DNA from: Ruoffia tabacinasalis
GTDB lineage: Bacteria > Bacillota > Bacilli > Lactobacillales > Aerococcaceae
DNA length: 37,523 nucleotides
NCBI RefSeq assembly: GCF_042652985.1
Contig: NZ_JBHSHQ010000006.1
Coordinates: 1-37,523 of the forward strand
Direction: 5' to 3'
In this document: positions 1-7,555 of the stretch, in pieces
Layout: every line of letters begins with the position of its first letter
Position numbering within the stretch: the first letter of the stretch is position 1
Notes under the pieces: generated by a model
Database searches by the model: none
Told to the model about the DNA's origin: nothing
Seen by the model: the letters and a program-made list of their open reading frames with translations, nothing else
Program-made: the position numbers and the translations under genes

Positions 1-422
1 TGGATTGTTTCCTCTGTAGTAATTGTTACTGGTTCAGAAGTAGCCTCTGAACCGTCTAATAATTCAACATCCTTAGGTCGAACCCCTGAGACAAAGTTAT
101 CTTCATTAATATGTTTAGCTAATGGACCGGATGGACCTGAAGCTAAAACATCCACTGTTAAGATCCCCTTCATTGGATAGACTCCAATTCGAGCTGTTCC
201 ACCACAGTCAATAACCGCAGTCGCAATCTCGTCATCTGGAACAGAATTATTAAAGCCATCAATAGCTTCCCCACCCGTAAGCTCAGCAATTCTTTTAGCA
301 ACCGGATGAATTCCTCCACCCGTTACCGATACGATTTTATTCTTTTTACCTTCTGGATGGATCTCTAATCCTTTACCCCAGCCACCTTGGCCTTTGTTTA
401 CTTTCACTTTCTTATATTCCAT
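1..422 (-). CDS. srlE: PTS glucitol/sorbitol-family EIIB component, partial (3' end outside the window)
   Basis: This would be the phosphotransferase subunit of a glucitol-family PTS that takes up and phosphorylates a polyol at the membrane. About 140 residues are visible from the ATG at 420-422, preceded by a GGAGG site 8 nt upstream. The N-terminus carries the family pattern GQGGWGKGL, then HPVAKRIAELTGGEAIDGF, and the IDCGGTARIGVYP segment whose cysteine is the usual phosphorylation site. GPSGPLAKHI and VSGVRP follow as in E. coli SrlE. The gene starts 31 bp after the EIIC gene and is probably cotranscribed with it. The rest of the gene, and any EIIA or polyol-phosphate dehydrogenase, lie left of the window. 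The exact substrate cannot be told from sequence. Confidence 0.88.
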   Translation of the reverse strand, partial: MEYKKVKVNKGQGGWGKGLEIHPEGKKNKIVSVTGGGIHPVAKRIAELTGGEAIDGFNNSVPDDEIATAVIDCGGTARIGVYPMKGILTVDVLASGPSGPLAKHINEDNFVSGVRPKDVELLDGSEATSEPVTITTEETI

Positions 423-453
423 CTTCTAATCCTCCGATTTTTGAATTATTAAA

Positions 454-981
454 TTAAACTGTTGCCTGACTTCTTCTAATCAATAATTTTGTAATCCACT
501 CTGTGACGATTCCTCTTATTAATATAACAACAACACCAGCCATTAAATATCTTACGGCTAATGGACCTTGGCTGTACCCTGCTTCACTAACACCGTTAGC
601 AATTCCTAGATATACAAACAATTCTCCCGCATTCGCATAAGGAAACATACCCGTTACCGGATGTACAAAACTTACTGCGGCATCGTAAAAGGCTGGCTTT
701 TGTTCTTCCTTGACAAATTTACCAAAAGTATACGCCATTGGGTTAGTTAACAGCATAACTGCTAATACAGGCATAACTGTATATCTTAATATTGCATATT
801 TTGAACTTTTTTGAATCCAACCGTGAACTCTCTCTTCCCCTATAAATGCTATTACAGCATTTGTAAATGTTAATAATACAACTAATAACGGTACTATTCC
901 TGTAATAAATCCTACAAATTGATCTGCCCCAGCTTGAAAAATCCCGATAAAATTTGTCCCAAACCACTCTATGTATTGCAT
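454..981 (-). CDS. srlA: PTS glucitol/sorbitol-family EIIC component
   Basis: This is the membrane translocation subunit of the glucitol-family PTS (175 residues; E. coli SrlA has 187). It has hydrophobic segments near residues 22-47, 66-80 and 140-165. Family patterns are visible: GIVPLLVVLLTFTNAVIAFIG near the N-terminus, a conserved NPM in the middle, and GELFVYLGIANG followed by QGPLAVRYL toward the C-terminus. It starts with ATG after AGGAGGG. A hairpin and a sequence matching the cre consensus lie between it and the upstream yjbQ-like gene, so its expression may be set separately from the aldolase and isomerase genes. It pairs with the EIIB gene 31 bp downstream. Confidence 0.92.
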   Translation of the reverse strand: MQYIEWFGTNFIGIFQAGADQFVGFITGIVPLLVVLLTFTNAVIAFIGEERVHGWIQKSSKYAILRYTVMPVLAVMLLTNPMAYTFGKFVKEEQKPAFYDAAVSFVHPVTGMFPYANAGELFVYLGIANGVSEAGYSQGPLAVRYLMAGVVVILIRGIVTEWITKLLIRRSQATV

Positions 982-995
982 GATTACCCTCCTAT

Positions 996-1009
996 TGATA
1001 ACGCTTCCA
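996..1009 (-). promoter_or_regulatory. Internal cre (CcpA) site ahead of the EIIC gene
   Basis: The minus strand reads TGGAAGCGTTATCA, which fits TGNAANCGNTNNCA at every fixed position. It lies between the yjbQ-like gene and srlA, just upstream of the srlA ribosome site. A weak promoter may overlap it (TTTACA, 17 nt, TATCAA). CcpA bound here could block transcription into the PTS genes or repress an internal promoter. Confidence 0.6.
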
Positions 1010-1021
1010 TTGTTTTTTGTA

Positions 1022-1048
1022 AAGAAACCTACATATCATAGGTTTCTT
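1022..1048 (-). promoter_or_regulatory. Intercistronic hairpin between yjbQ-like gene and srlA
   Basis: A perfect 10-bp inverted repeat (AAGAAACCTA / TAGGTTTCTT) with a 7-nt loop. No long T-tract follows on either strand, so it is not a classical terminator. An mRNA processing or stability element that sets different levels of the metabolic and PTS cistrons is plausible. It lies directly upstream of the internal cre site. Confidence 0.55.
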
Positions 1049-1053
1049 AGTGT

Positions 1054-1575
1054 CTATTCTCCAATAACTGTAATTGAACACTTTCTTGTACGTGATCTAG
1101 TAGTGTCAAAATCCACAAAATATATATAGCCTGTAGAACCTACACCTAAATTTCCTTTTTCTACATCGAATGACTCACTTGAACCAATAATTGTTGCTTT
1201 TAAATGAGCATCACCATTCCATAAAGCAGATCTATCTCCATTTGGAAGATACTCATCCGCATTTGGCCAAGATTCCACTGCCTGATAATGCTCCTCACCA
1301 GGATAAATAAATGTATCTGCAGATGTATGATATGGAATAATTTTTTCTAATGCATTGTTTAGATCTTGTTGTAACGACTCTACTCCTTCTTCATTTTCAT
1401 CATGGGCATATTCCTCATAAAACACAGCACATGTAGTGTGAGGACTAACCACTGTCACAATACCATTTTCTACTTCACTATCCTCTATTGCCTTTCTCAC
1501 CTCTTTAGTAATATCGATATATGTAGGTATACTTCCCTTTGACTTTAATTCAATTTTTTCTTTAAACATTTTCAT
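1054..1575 (-). CDS. YjbQ / UPF0047 family protein, long variant
   Basis: A member of the YjbQ (UPF0047) family; E. coli YjbQ has been reported to have a minor thiamine-phosphate synthase activity, but the physiological role is unclear. Family signatures are visible: SPHTTCAVFYEEYAHDEN near residues 44-61, and later GDAHLKATIIGSS, GNLGVGSTGYIYFVDFDTTRSR. At 173 residues it is about 35 longer than the E. coli protein; the extra stretch lies mid-protein (around IPYHTSADTFIYPGEEHYQAVES). It starts with ATG after AGGAGG with 8-nt spacing, 12 bp after the TIM paralogue. Its place inside a sugar PTS operon suggests a role with phosphorylated sugar intermediates rather than thiamine synthesis; that is inference. 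Confidence 0.85.
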   Translation of the reverse strand: MKMFKEKIELKSKGSIPTYIDITKEVRKAIEDSEVENGIVTVVSPHTTCAVFYEEYAHDENEEGVESLQQDLNNALEKIIPYHTSADTFIYPGEEHYQAVESWPNADEYLPNGDRSALWNGDAHLKATIIGSSESFDVEKGNLGVGSTGYIYFVDFDTTRSRTRKCSITVIGE

Positions 1576-1587
1576 TACTGATTCCTC

Positions 1588-2280
1588 CTATTGCTTAGAA
1601 GCCTTATAAGCAGCTTCAATCATTTCAATTAACATCTGTTCTGGATTAGCTGCCTTTGTAATCCCGCTCGTACAACCTGTTCCATCAGCCCCTAGTTTAA
1701 TCGTCTTGAACACATCCTCAGCTGTACTAATTCCCGCTGCTTGCATTATTAAAATGTTTTCGTCCACTTCATGAATTGCACTATTTGTAGCTTCAACATA
1801 AGATTCATCACTTGTTTGACCAGTACCTATTAGCTCAGTTGGTTCACAAAGAATTATATCTGGTTTTAACATTGCTACTGCCTTCGCTTCGTCAATTGAA
1901 TCTGCACAAACTACAGAAATAATTCCTAACTCTTTCGCACGTTTAACAGATGCAGTTACTTCACTTAGTTTCATCGGCTGTTCAGCATGATTTAAAAATG
2001 TTGCTCTTGCTCCAGCGTTATAAATTGATTCAGGCAGTACATGTCCCATTCCTCGTCCAGGTTGAATGCCATCCATATGTTGCGCTGTAACAATTACATG
2101 CTCTGTTTCATCAGCTATCGCTTTTAGATCTGAAAATGGAGCAGTAACAAAAATACTTAAATCTGGATATTTTTTGGCTTGCTCGTCTGCTACTTTAGCT
2201 AATTTTAGTAAATCATCACCATATAGAAATGACTTTGGATTAAACATAAAAAATGGTTTATTAATTTTAACTTTAGACAA
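1588..2280 (-). CDS. Triosephosphate isomerase paralogue, archaeal-type
   Basis: A TIM-barrel isomerase of 230 residues, close to the short archaeal triosephosphate isomerases (about 225) and shorter than bacterial TpiA (about 250). The catalytic set is present: Asn and Lys in NPKSF near residue 14, His in FLNHAEQ, and Glu in CEPTELIGTG; the phosphate-loop region ADGTGCTSG is near the C-terminus. The start is TTG, supported by AGGAGG 7 nt upstream; the stop codon of the aldolase gene overlaps that ribosome site, so the two genes are tightly coupled. In an operon with an aldolase it could interconvert triose phosphates or a related short sugar phosphate; paralogues of this kind act on tetrulose phosphates in erythritol pathways. 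The exact substrate is open. Confidence 0.85.
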   Translation of the reverse strand: MSKVKINKPFFMFNPKSFLYGDDLLKLAKVADEQAKKYPDLSIFVTAPFSDLKAIADETEHVIVTAQHMDGIQPGRGMGHVLPESIYNAGARATFLNHAEQPMKLSEVTASVKRAKELGIISVVCADSIDEAKAVAMLKPDIILCEPTELIGTGQTSDESYVEATNSAIHEVDENILIMQAAGISTAEDVFKTIKLGADGTGCTSGITKAANPEQMLIEMIEAAYKASKQ

Positions 2281-2291
2281 TTTTATTCCTC

Positions 2292-3131
2292 CTATAAATT
2301 TACCGGCTGAGTTTCAAATACATCATAATAGTGATTAAGCACTGATTTCATTCTTTCATTCGCAATTTTTTTCAATTCTATATAATCTGTTGGCTTTTCT
2401 TCAGTGATAGCTTCGATCGCACCGTTAATGAAATCTGAATAAATATTGATTTTTACAATTCCACTCATTGCACATCTATTTAAGTTTGTATCTCCAGTTG
2501 AAGAACCACCATGTAATACTAATGGTACATCTGTCATTCCATGTATATCCTCTAATCTATCAAAACTTAGTTTTGGCTCACCTTTATAAACTCCATGAGC
2601 TGTTCCTATCGAAACTGCTAAGGAATCTACTCCAGTCTCTTTAACGAATTGAATAACATCTTTTACTTCTGTATATACAGAATCAGTTAAAACACTTGAT
2701 TCTGAAGTATCATTAGCTCCTACGTGACCTAATTCTGCTTCTACAGTTACATCATATTTATGCGCGTAATCCACAACTTCTTTAGATATTTTGATATTTT
2801 CATCAAAAGGCTTTTCTGATGCATCTATCATCACTGACTTAAAACCAAGTTCTATAGCTTTAAAGATATAATCTGGATCTGCACCATGGTCTAAATGAAG
2901 AGCAATTGGTACTGTTGCTTTTTCAGCAAAATACTTACCGATAATAGCCGCTTCTTCTAATGAAATAATATCTCTATGTGATTGTGCAAATGCAAGAAGT
3001 AAAGGTAAACCTCTTTTTTCTGCTATCTCTACATATGATCTAGCTGAATCTAAGTCAATAAAATTTGCAGCTGGAACAGCAAATCCTTTTTCTTGCGCTT
3101 CTTTAAATATCTGTTTTGTATTTACTAACAT
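2292..3131 (-). CDS. Class II (zinc) ketose-bisphosphate aldolase
   Basis: A zinc-dependent aldolase of the FbaA/GatY/KbaY family, 279 residues, cleaving a ketose (bis)phosphate to dihydroxyacetone phosphate and an aldehyde. Key elements are LHLDHGAD (catalytic Asp and zinc His), EAELGHVG, SIGTAHGVYKG (zinc His), VLHGGSST (zinc His) and KINIYSD (phosphate binding). The ORF stays open 38 codons further upstream, but the ATG at 3129-3131 is preferred because AAGGAAGG sits about 8 nt before it and the protein then begins as the family does (MLVNTKQIFKEA). It is the first gene of the PTS operon, transcribed away from the SorC-type regulator. Substrate length and stereochemistry cannot be read from sequence. 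Confidence 0.9.
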   Translation of the reverse strand: MLVNTKQIFKEAQEKGFAVPAANFIDLDSARSYVEIAEKRGLPLLLAFAQSHRDIISLEEAAIIGKYFAEKATVPIALHLDHGADPDYIFKAIELGFKSVMIDASEKPFDENIKISKEVVDYAHKYDVTVEAELGHVGANDTSESSVLTDSVYTEVKDVIQFVKETGVDSLAVSIGTAHGVYKGEPKLSFDRLEDIHGMTDVPLVLHGGSSTGDTNLNRCAMSGIVKINIYSDFINGAIEAITEEKPTDYIELKKIANERMKSVLNHYYDVFETQPVNL

Positions 3132-3147
3132 AATTGAACCCTTCCTT

Positions 3148-3175
3148 ACATTTGTTTGATCATTTGACATTTGTT
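3148..3175. promoter_or_regulatory. Direct-repeat candidate operator for the SorC-type regulator
   Basis: ACATTTGTT occurs twice, at 3148-3156 and 3167-3175, exactly 19 bp apart (about two helical turns), with a third CATTTG at 3161-3166. The cluster lies just downstream of the aldolase promoter -10, in the divergent region shared with the regulator gene. That is where a repressor or sugar-phosphate-responsive SorC protein would bind. Confidence 0.45.
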
Positions 3176-3185
3176 CTAAATATAT

Positions 3186-3212
3186 ATTATACTTCATGAA
3201 AGCGTTTTTCAA
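3186..3212 (-). promoter_or_regulatory. Aldolase operon promoter with overlapping cre-like palindrome
   Basis: The minus strand has TTGAAA (3207-3212), a 15-nt spacer and TATAAT (3186-3191). Within it, 3197-3211 reads TGAAAGCGTTTTTCA, a palindrome that is one base longer than a standard cre. The short spacer and the extra base make both calls tentative, but the overlap suggests CcpA repression. Confidence 0.45.
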
Positions 3213-3284
3213 CCGTTTTGTGTCATCAGACAACATATATATCATATGCCAATTTTTAGTAAAAATAAGGAGGTTTCTTTACAA

Positions 3285-4217
3285 ATGTATAACCGTGATT
3301 CGCTTATTGTTCAAGTTGCAACTTTGTATTATAAGGAAAAGCTTACCCAAGCAACCATAGCAAAACGCTTGCACATTTCTCGTCCAACAGTATCTCAGAT
3401 GCTTAATGAGGCTAAAGAACGCGGCATCGTTACTATAACTATCCATCATCCTGATTCTAATTTATATTCCCAACAATTTTCTTTAATTGAAAAATACAAT
3501 ATTTCTACCGCTCACATTGCAAACAATGGAAGTAATTCTAATAATATAAAAAAAGAACTAGGACAACTGTGTGCACAATATATTGAATCTCGCATTAATG
3601 AATTTAATACTCTTGGTTTAGGCTGGGGTTCTACTATTCTCGAATACGTTAACGAAGCTAATTATGTTGATTCAGATTCTTTAGAAATTATTCCGTTAAT
3701 TGGTGGCATTGGCATTCAAGATACTCATTATCATTCCAATCACTTAGCTTTTCGTCTTAGTGAAAAATATAATAGTAAAGTTTCATACTTTTATGCACCC
3801 GCAATAGCTGAAAGTAAAGAGGTAAGAGATTTATTTGCATCCACTGCTTTATATCAAGATATTTATAAAAAAGGACTCGAAGTAGATATTGCAGTGCTAG
3901 GGGTTGGGAATCCAATTGAGTCTTCTACTTATAAAATATTAGGATATTTTACAAAAGAAGAAGAAGATGAAATTCGTAATAGCGGTGCAATTGGTGATAT
4001 AGTTGGTAGTTTTTTTAATGAAGCCGGTGATTCTGTCTATATCCCAGTAACAGAGCGTATGATGGGCATTACTTTAAATGATTTAAGGAATGTTAAAGAA
4101 GTCATCGTTATTGCTTCGGGAAAAGAAAAAGTTCAAAGTATACGAACTTTATTAAATATGGGAGTAGTTGATCATTTGATTATCGATCAAGAGATTTCAG
4201 ATGCTTTATTAAATTGA
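3285..4217 (+). CDS. SorC/DeoR-family sugar-responsive transcriptional regulator
   Basis: A 310-residue regulator of the SorC family: an N-terminal helix-turn-helix (LTQATIAKRLHISRPTVSQMLNEAKERGIV, roughly residues 20-50 with recognition helix SRPTVSQML) and a C-terminal sugar-phosphate-binding domain (GLGWGSTILEYV, IPLIGGIG, VLGVGNP, IVIASGKEKV). I chose the ATG at 3285 because AAGGAGG lies at 3267-3273, although the 11-nt spacing is somewhat long; the frame is open 13 codons further upstream without a better site. It is divergent from the aldolase-PTS operon and almost certainly controls it. Effectors of this family are usually phosphorylated sugars made by the linked PTS. Confidence 0.9.
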   Translation: MYNRDSLIVQVATLYYKEKLTQATIAKRLHISRPTVSQMLNEAKERGIVTITIHHPDSNLYSQQFSLIEKYNISTAHIANNGSNSNNIKKELGQLCAQYIESRINEFNTLGLGWGSTILEYVNEANYVDSDSLEIIPLIGGIGIQDTHYHSNHLAFRLSEKYNSKVSYFYAPAIAESKEVRDLFASTALYQDIYKKGLEVDIAVLGVGNPIESSTYKILGYFTKEEEDEIRNSGAIGDIVGSFFNEAGDSVYIPVTERMMGITLNDLRNVKEVIVIASGKEKVQSIRTLLNMGVVDHLIIDQEISDALLN

Positions 4218-4250
4218 GAATATATACATTATATTATTATAAAAACACAA

Positions 4251-4287
4251 AAAACCGGCATAACTTTTCTTAAGTCATGCCGGTTTT
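4251..4287. terminator. Bidirectional terminator between the SorC regulator and tkt
   Basis: An 11-bp stem (AAAACCGGCAT / ATGCCGGTTTT) is extended by a mismatch and four more pairs around a TTCTT loop. A-rich sequence before it and T-rich sequence after it let it act on both convergent transcripts. Confidence 0.9.
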
Positions 4288-4310
4288 CTTATCTAAAAAT
4301 ATTTATTTAA

Positions 4311-6314
4311 TTATTTTCCAAACGCTTCAGTGTATTTGCTTACAACATTTTCTGCAGTAAAGCCGAAGTATTCAATCACTTCTTCACCTTTACCTGATGC
4401 TCCAAAGCGGTCAATTCCTAATGTTACACCATCTAGACCTACATAACGTTCCCAACCGAATGTTGCTCCCATTTCGATTGACATACGGTTACGTACAGCT
4501 TTTGGTAAGACACTTTCTTTATATTCTGCTGATTGCTCATCGAATAAGTTTTGTGCTGGTAATGAAACAACTGAAACGTCTACGCCTTGTTCTTTTAATT
4601 TTGCTTGTGCTTCTACAGCTAAGCTAACTTCAGAACCAGTAGCAATTAAGATACCTTCAGGAGTTTCACCTTCACTTGACGAGATAACATATCCACCTTT
4701 ACGTACACCTTCTTCTGCTTTCGTGTCAGAACCTTCTAATACAGGTAAGTTTTGGCGAGATAACACTAGCATTGTTGGACGGTCGCTTGACTCAACAGCA
4801 ATCTTCCATGCTGCGAATGTTTCGTTTACGTCCGCTGGACGAATTAAGTTTAAGTTAGGCATTGCACGGAACGCTGCTAATTGTTCGATTGGCTCGTGGG
4901 TTGGACCATCTTCCCCAACAGCTACTGAATCATGCGTCATAACGTATGTTACTGGCAATTGTGAGATTGCAGATAAACGAACTGCTGCTTTTAAGTAGTC
5001 AGTAAATACGAAGAATGTTCCCCCGTAAACTTTTGTCCCACCATGTAAAGCAATACCATTCAACATAGCCGCCATTGCGAACTCACGCACACCGAACCAA
5101 ATGTTGCGTCCAGCGCGGTCTTCTGGCATAAAGTCTACATCAGAATCAATCATTGTTTTGTTTGATCCAGATAAGTCAGCTGATCCACCCCATAAGTATG
5201 GTACTGTTTCTGCTAAAGCTTGGATTGCTTTACCACTTGATGCACGACTTGCTTCTGCTTTTGCATCTGCTGCTTGATATTCTAATTTCGCATCATAATC
5301 TTCAGCTAGATGACCATTGAATCCTTGTTCAAATGCTTCTGCTTTTTCTGGATTAGCTTCTTTATAAGCATTGAAAGTTTCTAACCATGCTTCATATGCT
5401 TCTTTACCACGTGCTTTTACTTTTTCATCAAATAATGCTTTGGATTCTGCTGGAACATCAAATGGGTCATGATCCCAACCGTAGACTTTACGCGTTGCTT
5501 CCCAGTTTTCAGCACCTAGTGGGTTACCGTGAGTATCCGCAGTACCTTGTTGAGGAGACCCGTAACCAATTACTGTTTTAATTTCAATTAATGTTGGTTT
5601 ACCTTTGTTATCTTTTGCTTCTTGAATTGCATTTGAAATAGCATCTAAATCTGTTCCTTCTTCAACACGTAAGTAGTTCCAGTTTGCTGATTCGAAACGT
5701 CCTTTAATGTCTTCATTGAATGCTTTATCTAAATCACCGTCTAGTGAAATATCATTTGAATCATATAGAACAATTAATTTATCTAATTGTTGACGACCTG
5801 CGAATGAAATGGCTTCATAGCTAATTCCTTCCATTAAGTCTCCGTCACCTACTAAAGTATATGTGTAGTGATCGATAACTTTATGCTCGTCTGTGTTGTA
5901 GATAGCTGCTGTATGTTGTTCAGCCATTGCCATACCAACTGCTTGTGCAATCCCTTGTCCTAATGGTCCAGTAGTTGCTTCGACACCATCTGTATGACGG
6001 TATTCTGGGTGACCTGGCGTACGACTTTCAACTTGACGGAAGTCTTTTAAGTCATCAATCGTTACATCGAAACCACTCATGTGTAATAAACTGTATAGTA
6101 AAGCTGAACCATGTCCTGCAGATAATACGAAACGGTCACGGTTTGGCCAATCAGATAATTCTGGGTTCACATTTAAATGTCCTGCCCATAAAGCATATGC
6201 CATTGGTGCTGCTCCCATAGGTAAACCTGGGTGACCAGAATTTGCCTTCTCAACTTGTTCCACACTTAAAGCACGTAATGTATTGACCGCTACTAAATCT
6301 TTTTCGTTAAACAT
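4311..6314 (-). CDS. tkt: Transketolase
   Basis: A full-length thiamine-diphosphate transketolase (667 residues), moving two-carbon units between ketose and aldose phosphates in the cytoplasmic pentose phosphate pathway. Visible motifs are SAGHGSALLYSLLHMSG, GPLGQGIAQAVGMAMAE, the ThDP/metal segment GDGDLMEGISYEA...DSNDISLDGD, the pyrimidine-domain EDGPTHEPIEQLAAFR, and SRQNLP. The start ATG has GGAGG about 6 nt upstream. It follows the pfk paralogue by 23 bp, so the two are probably one operon, and it converges on the SorC regulator. It could be the housekeeping copy or a dedicated paralogue serving the neighbouring sugar operon; the sequence shows nothing atypical. Confidence 0.96.
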   Translation of the reverse strand: MFNEKDLVAVNTLRALSVEQVEKANSGHPGLPMGAAPMAYALWAGHLNVNPELSDWPNRDRFVLSAGHGSALLYSLLHMSGFDVTIDDLKDFRQVESRTPGHPEYRHTDGVEATTGPLGQGIAQAVGMAMAEQHTAAIYNTDEHKVIDHYTYTLVGDGDLMEGISYEAISFAGRQQLDKLIVLYDSNDISLDGDLDKAFNEDIKGRFESANWNYLRVEEGTDLDAISNAIQEAKDNKGKPTLIEIKTVIGYGSPQQGTADTHGNPLGAENWEATRKVYGWDHDPFDVPAESKALFDEKVKARGKEAYEAWLETFNAYKEANPEKAEAFEQGFNGHLAEDYDAKLEYQAADAKAEASRASSGKAIQALAETVPYLWGGSADLSGSNKTMIDSDVDFMPEDRAGRNIWFGVREFAMAAMLNGIALHGGTKVYGGTFFVFTDYLKAAVRLSAISQLPVTYVMTHDSVAVGEDGPTHEPIEQLAAFRAMPNLNLIRPADVNETFAAWKIAVESSDRPTMLVLSRQNLPVLEGSDTKAEEGVRKGGYVISSSEGETPEGILIATGSEVSLAVEAQAKLKEQGVDVSVVSLPAQNLFDEQSAEYKESVLPKAVRNRMSIEMGATFGWERYVGLDGVTLGIDRFGASGKGEEVIEYFGFTAENVVSKYTEAFGK

Positions 6315-6337
6315 TATATTCCTCCAAAGAATTTTTT

Positions 6338-7255
6338 TTATTTTTCTATTAATGCGAATGTTTCTTCAAAACTAACGTCTGTTACCTTATTATCTATAAC
6401 CGCTGTACATCGCTCCGTCTTTCCTTCTCTTAATAAAGCAACAGCGTGTTCTCCGAAATCTAAACCTAAAATCCGATCCTCGGCAACTGGATTTCCACCT
6501 CGTTGGATATGACCAAGTAATAATGGATGAATTGGATATCCTGTCTCACGTTCGACAACTTCTTTAAACTCTTGAGCTGACATGACACCTTCTGCAATGA
6601 TGAATAACTGATATCGCTTATTCATATCTTGGGATTTTTCGATGGTTTCTTTTACTCGTTTCACATCAAAATCTCCTGGTTCAGCAATTATACCATCTGC
6701 GTCTAGCGCGCGACCGGTCCATCTTGCAATATCTCCAGCTCTACGGCCCATCACCTCAATACAATAAAGATGTTTATGGCTTGACGCAGATTGCATGATA
6801 ATATCAACCGTTTCAACAACATTACGAACAGCAGTTTTAAAGCCTAAAGTTAATTCTGTAAGTGGAATATCATTATCAATCGTTCCAGGAATCCCAATGG
6901 TTTGTATACCTAGTTTCGATAAACTATAAGCACCATGATATGACCCATCTCCACCAATGACAACTAGTCCATCTACATTATCTTGCTTTAATTGCTTAGC
7001 AACTCCAGCTTGAACCTCGGCTTTTTTGAATTCTTCCGACCTTGACGTACCTATGAAAGTTCCGCCCACATGATGATGTGGTTTTACAACTTCAGGTGTC
7101 AATTCAATATAATCATTCGCGATTAAACCAGCATACCCCTCTAGATAACCACGAACTTCGATGTTATGTTTGCGTGCCTCATCAACAATTCCGTTAATGG
7201 CCGCATTCATTCCTGGAGCATCGCCCCCGCTTGTTAGTACACCAATACGCTTCAT
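6338..7255 (-). CDS. 6-phosphofructokinase family kinase, atypical paralogue
   Basis: An ATP-type phosphofructokinase homologue of 305 residues, aligning to E. coli PfkA without gaps through about residue 252 but about 15 residues shorter at the C-terminus. ATP-dependent signatures are intact: GGDGSY with Gly104, and PGTIDND with catalytic Asp127. Arg72, Arg171, His249 and Arg252 are kept. However, the two arginines that contact the 6-phosphate of fructose-6-P from the neighbouring subunit, Arg162 and Arg243, are both His. Effector-site residues are also replaced: Arg21 to Asn, Arg25 to Asp, Arg54 to Pro, Arg154 to Met, Lys211 to Met. It should be insensitive to ADP/PEP and may use another sugar phosphate. 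The start is ATG after AGGAGA; transketolase follows. A normal pfkA probably exists elsewhere in the genome. Confidence 0.85.
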   Translation of the reverse strand: MKRIGVLTSGGDAPGMNAAINGIVDEARKHNIEVRGYLEGYAGLIANDYIELTPEVVKPHHHVGGTFIGTSRSEEFKKAEVQAGVAKQLKQDNVDGLVVIGGDGSYHGAYSLSKLGIQTIGIPGTIDNDIPLTELTLGFKTAVRNVVETVDIIMQSASSHKHLYCIEVMGRRAGDIARWTGRALDADGIIAEPGDFDVKRVKETIEKSQDMNKRYQLFIIAEGVMSAQEFKEVVERETGYPIHPLLLGHIQRGGNPVAEDRILGLDFGEHAVALLREGKTERCTAVIDNKVTDVSFEETFALIEK

Positions 7256-7555
7256 CTGACTCTCCTAAATCTGATTTTTACACTAAAGCTAATACAAATT
7301 ATAGTTTAACAAATATGCTCAATATAATCATTTGTAAAGCACTTATCAAACTAAAAAATACTTCTTATGAATGATTATACAACGCTTTCACAACATTGTA
7401 AAGCATATGCCACATCATGTGTCGAATGTCACAAACCTTACCATTCGCCTCTACCCAATGCCAGTATTTAGGTCTATTCAGTATACAATTCCCTTCAAAT
7501 AACATATAACTGAATATTGATACTCTTGGGTTATGCCCGAGTTAGGAGGTAGGCA
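7256..7555. other. Intergenic region between pfk paralogue and permease remnant
   Basis: About 300 bp without a credible gene. It holds the pfk promoter and its roughly 115-nt leader (to about 7402). To the right lies a weak 6-bp hairpin (CTTGGG / CCCGAG, near 7527-7543) just before the ribosome site of the truncated permease. No known riboswitch was recognised. Confidence 0.6.
7374..7402 (-). promoter_or_regulatory. Promoter of pfk-tkt with overlapping cre-like site
   Basis: The minus strand shows TTTACA (7397-7402), a 17-nt spacer and TATAAT (7374-7379). The spacer contains TGAAAGCGTTG, which matches the first part of the cre consensus but lacks its terminal CA. CcpA control is possible. 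Confidence 0.6.

Noticed and set aside
4311..7255. Transketolase and the kinase as part of the same transcript as the aldolase-PTS operon
   Set aside because: The SorC gene lies between them on the opposite strand, with a bidirectional terminator at 4251-4287; any link is functional only.
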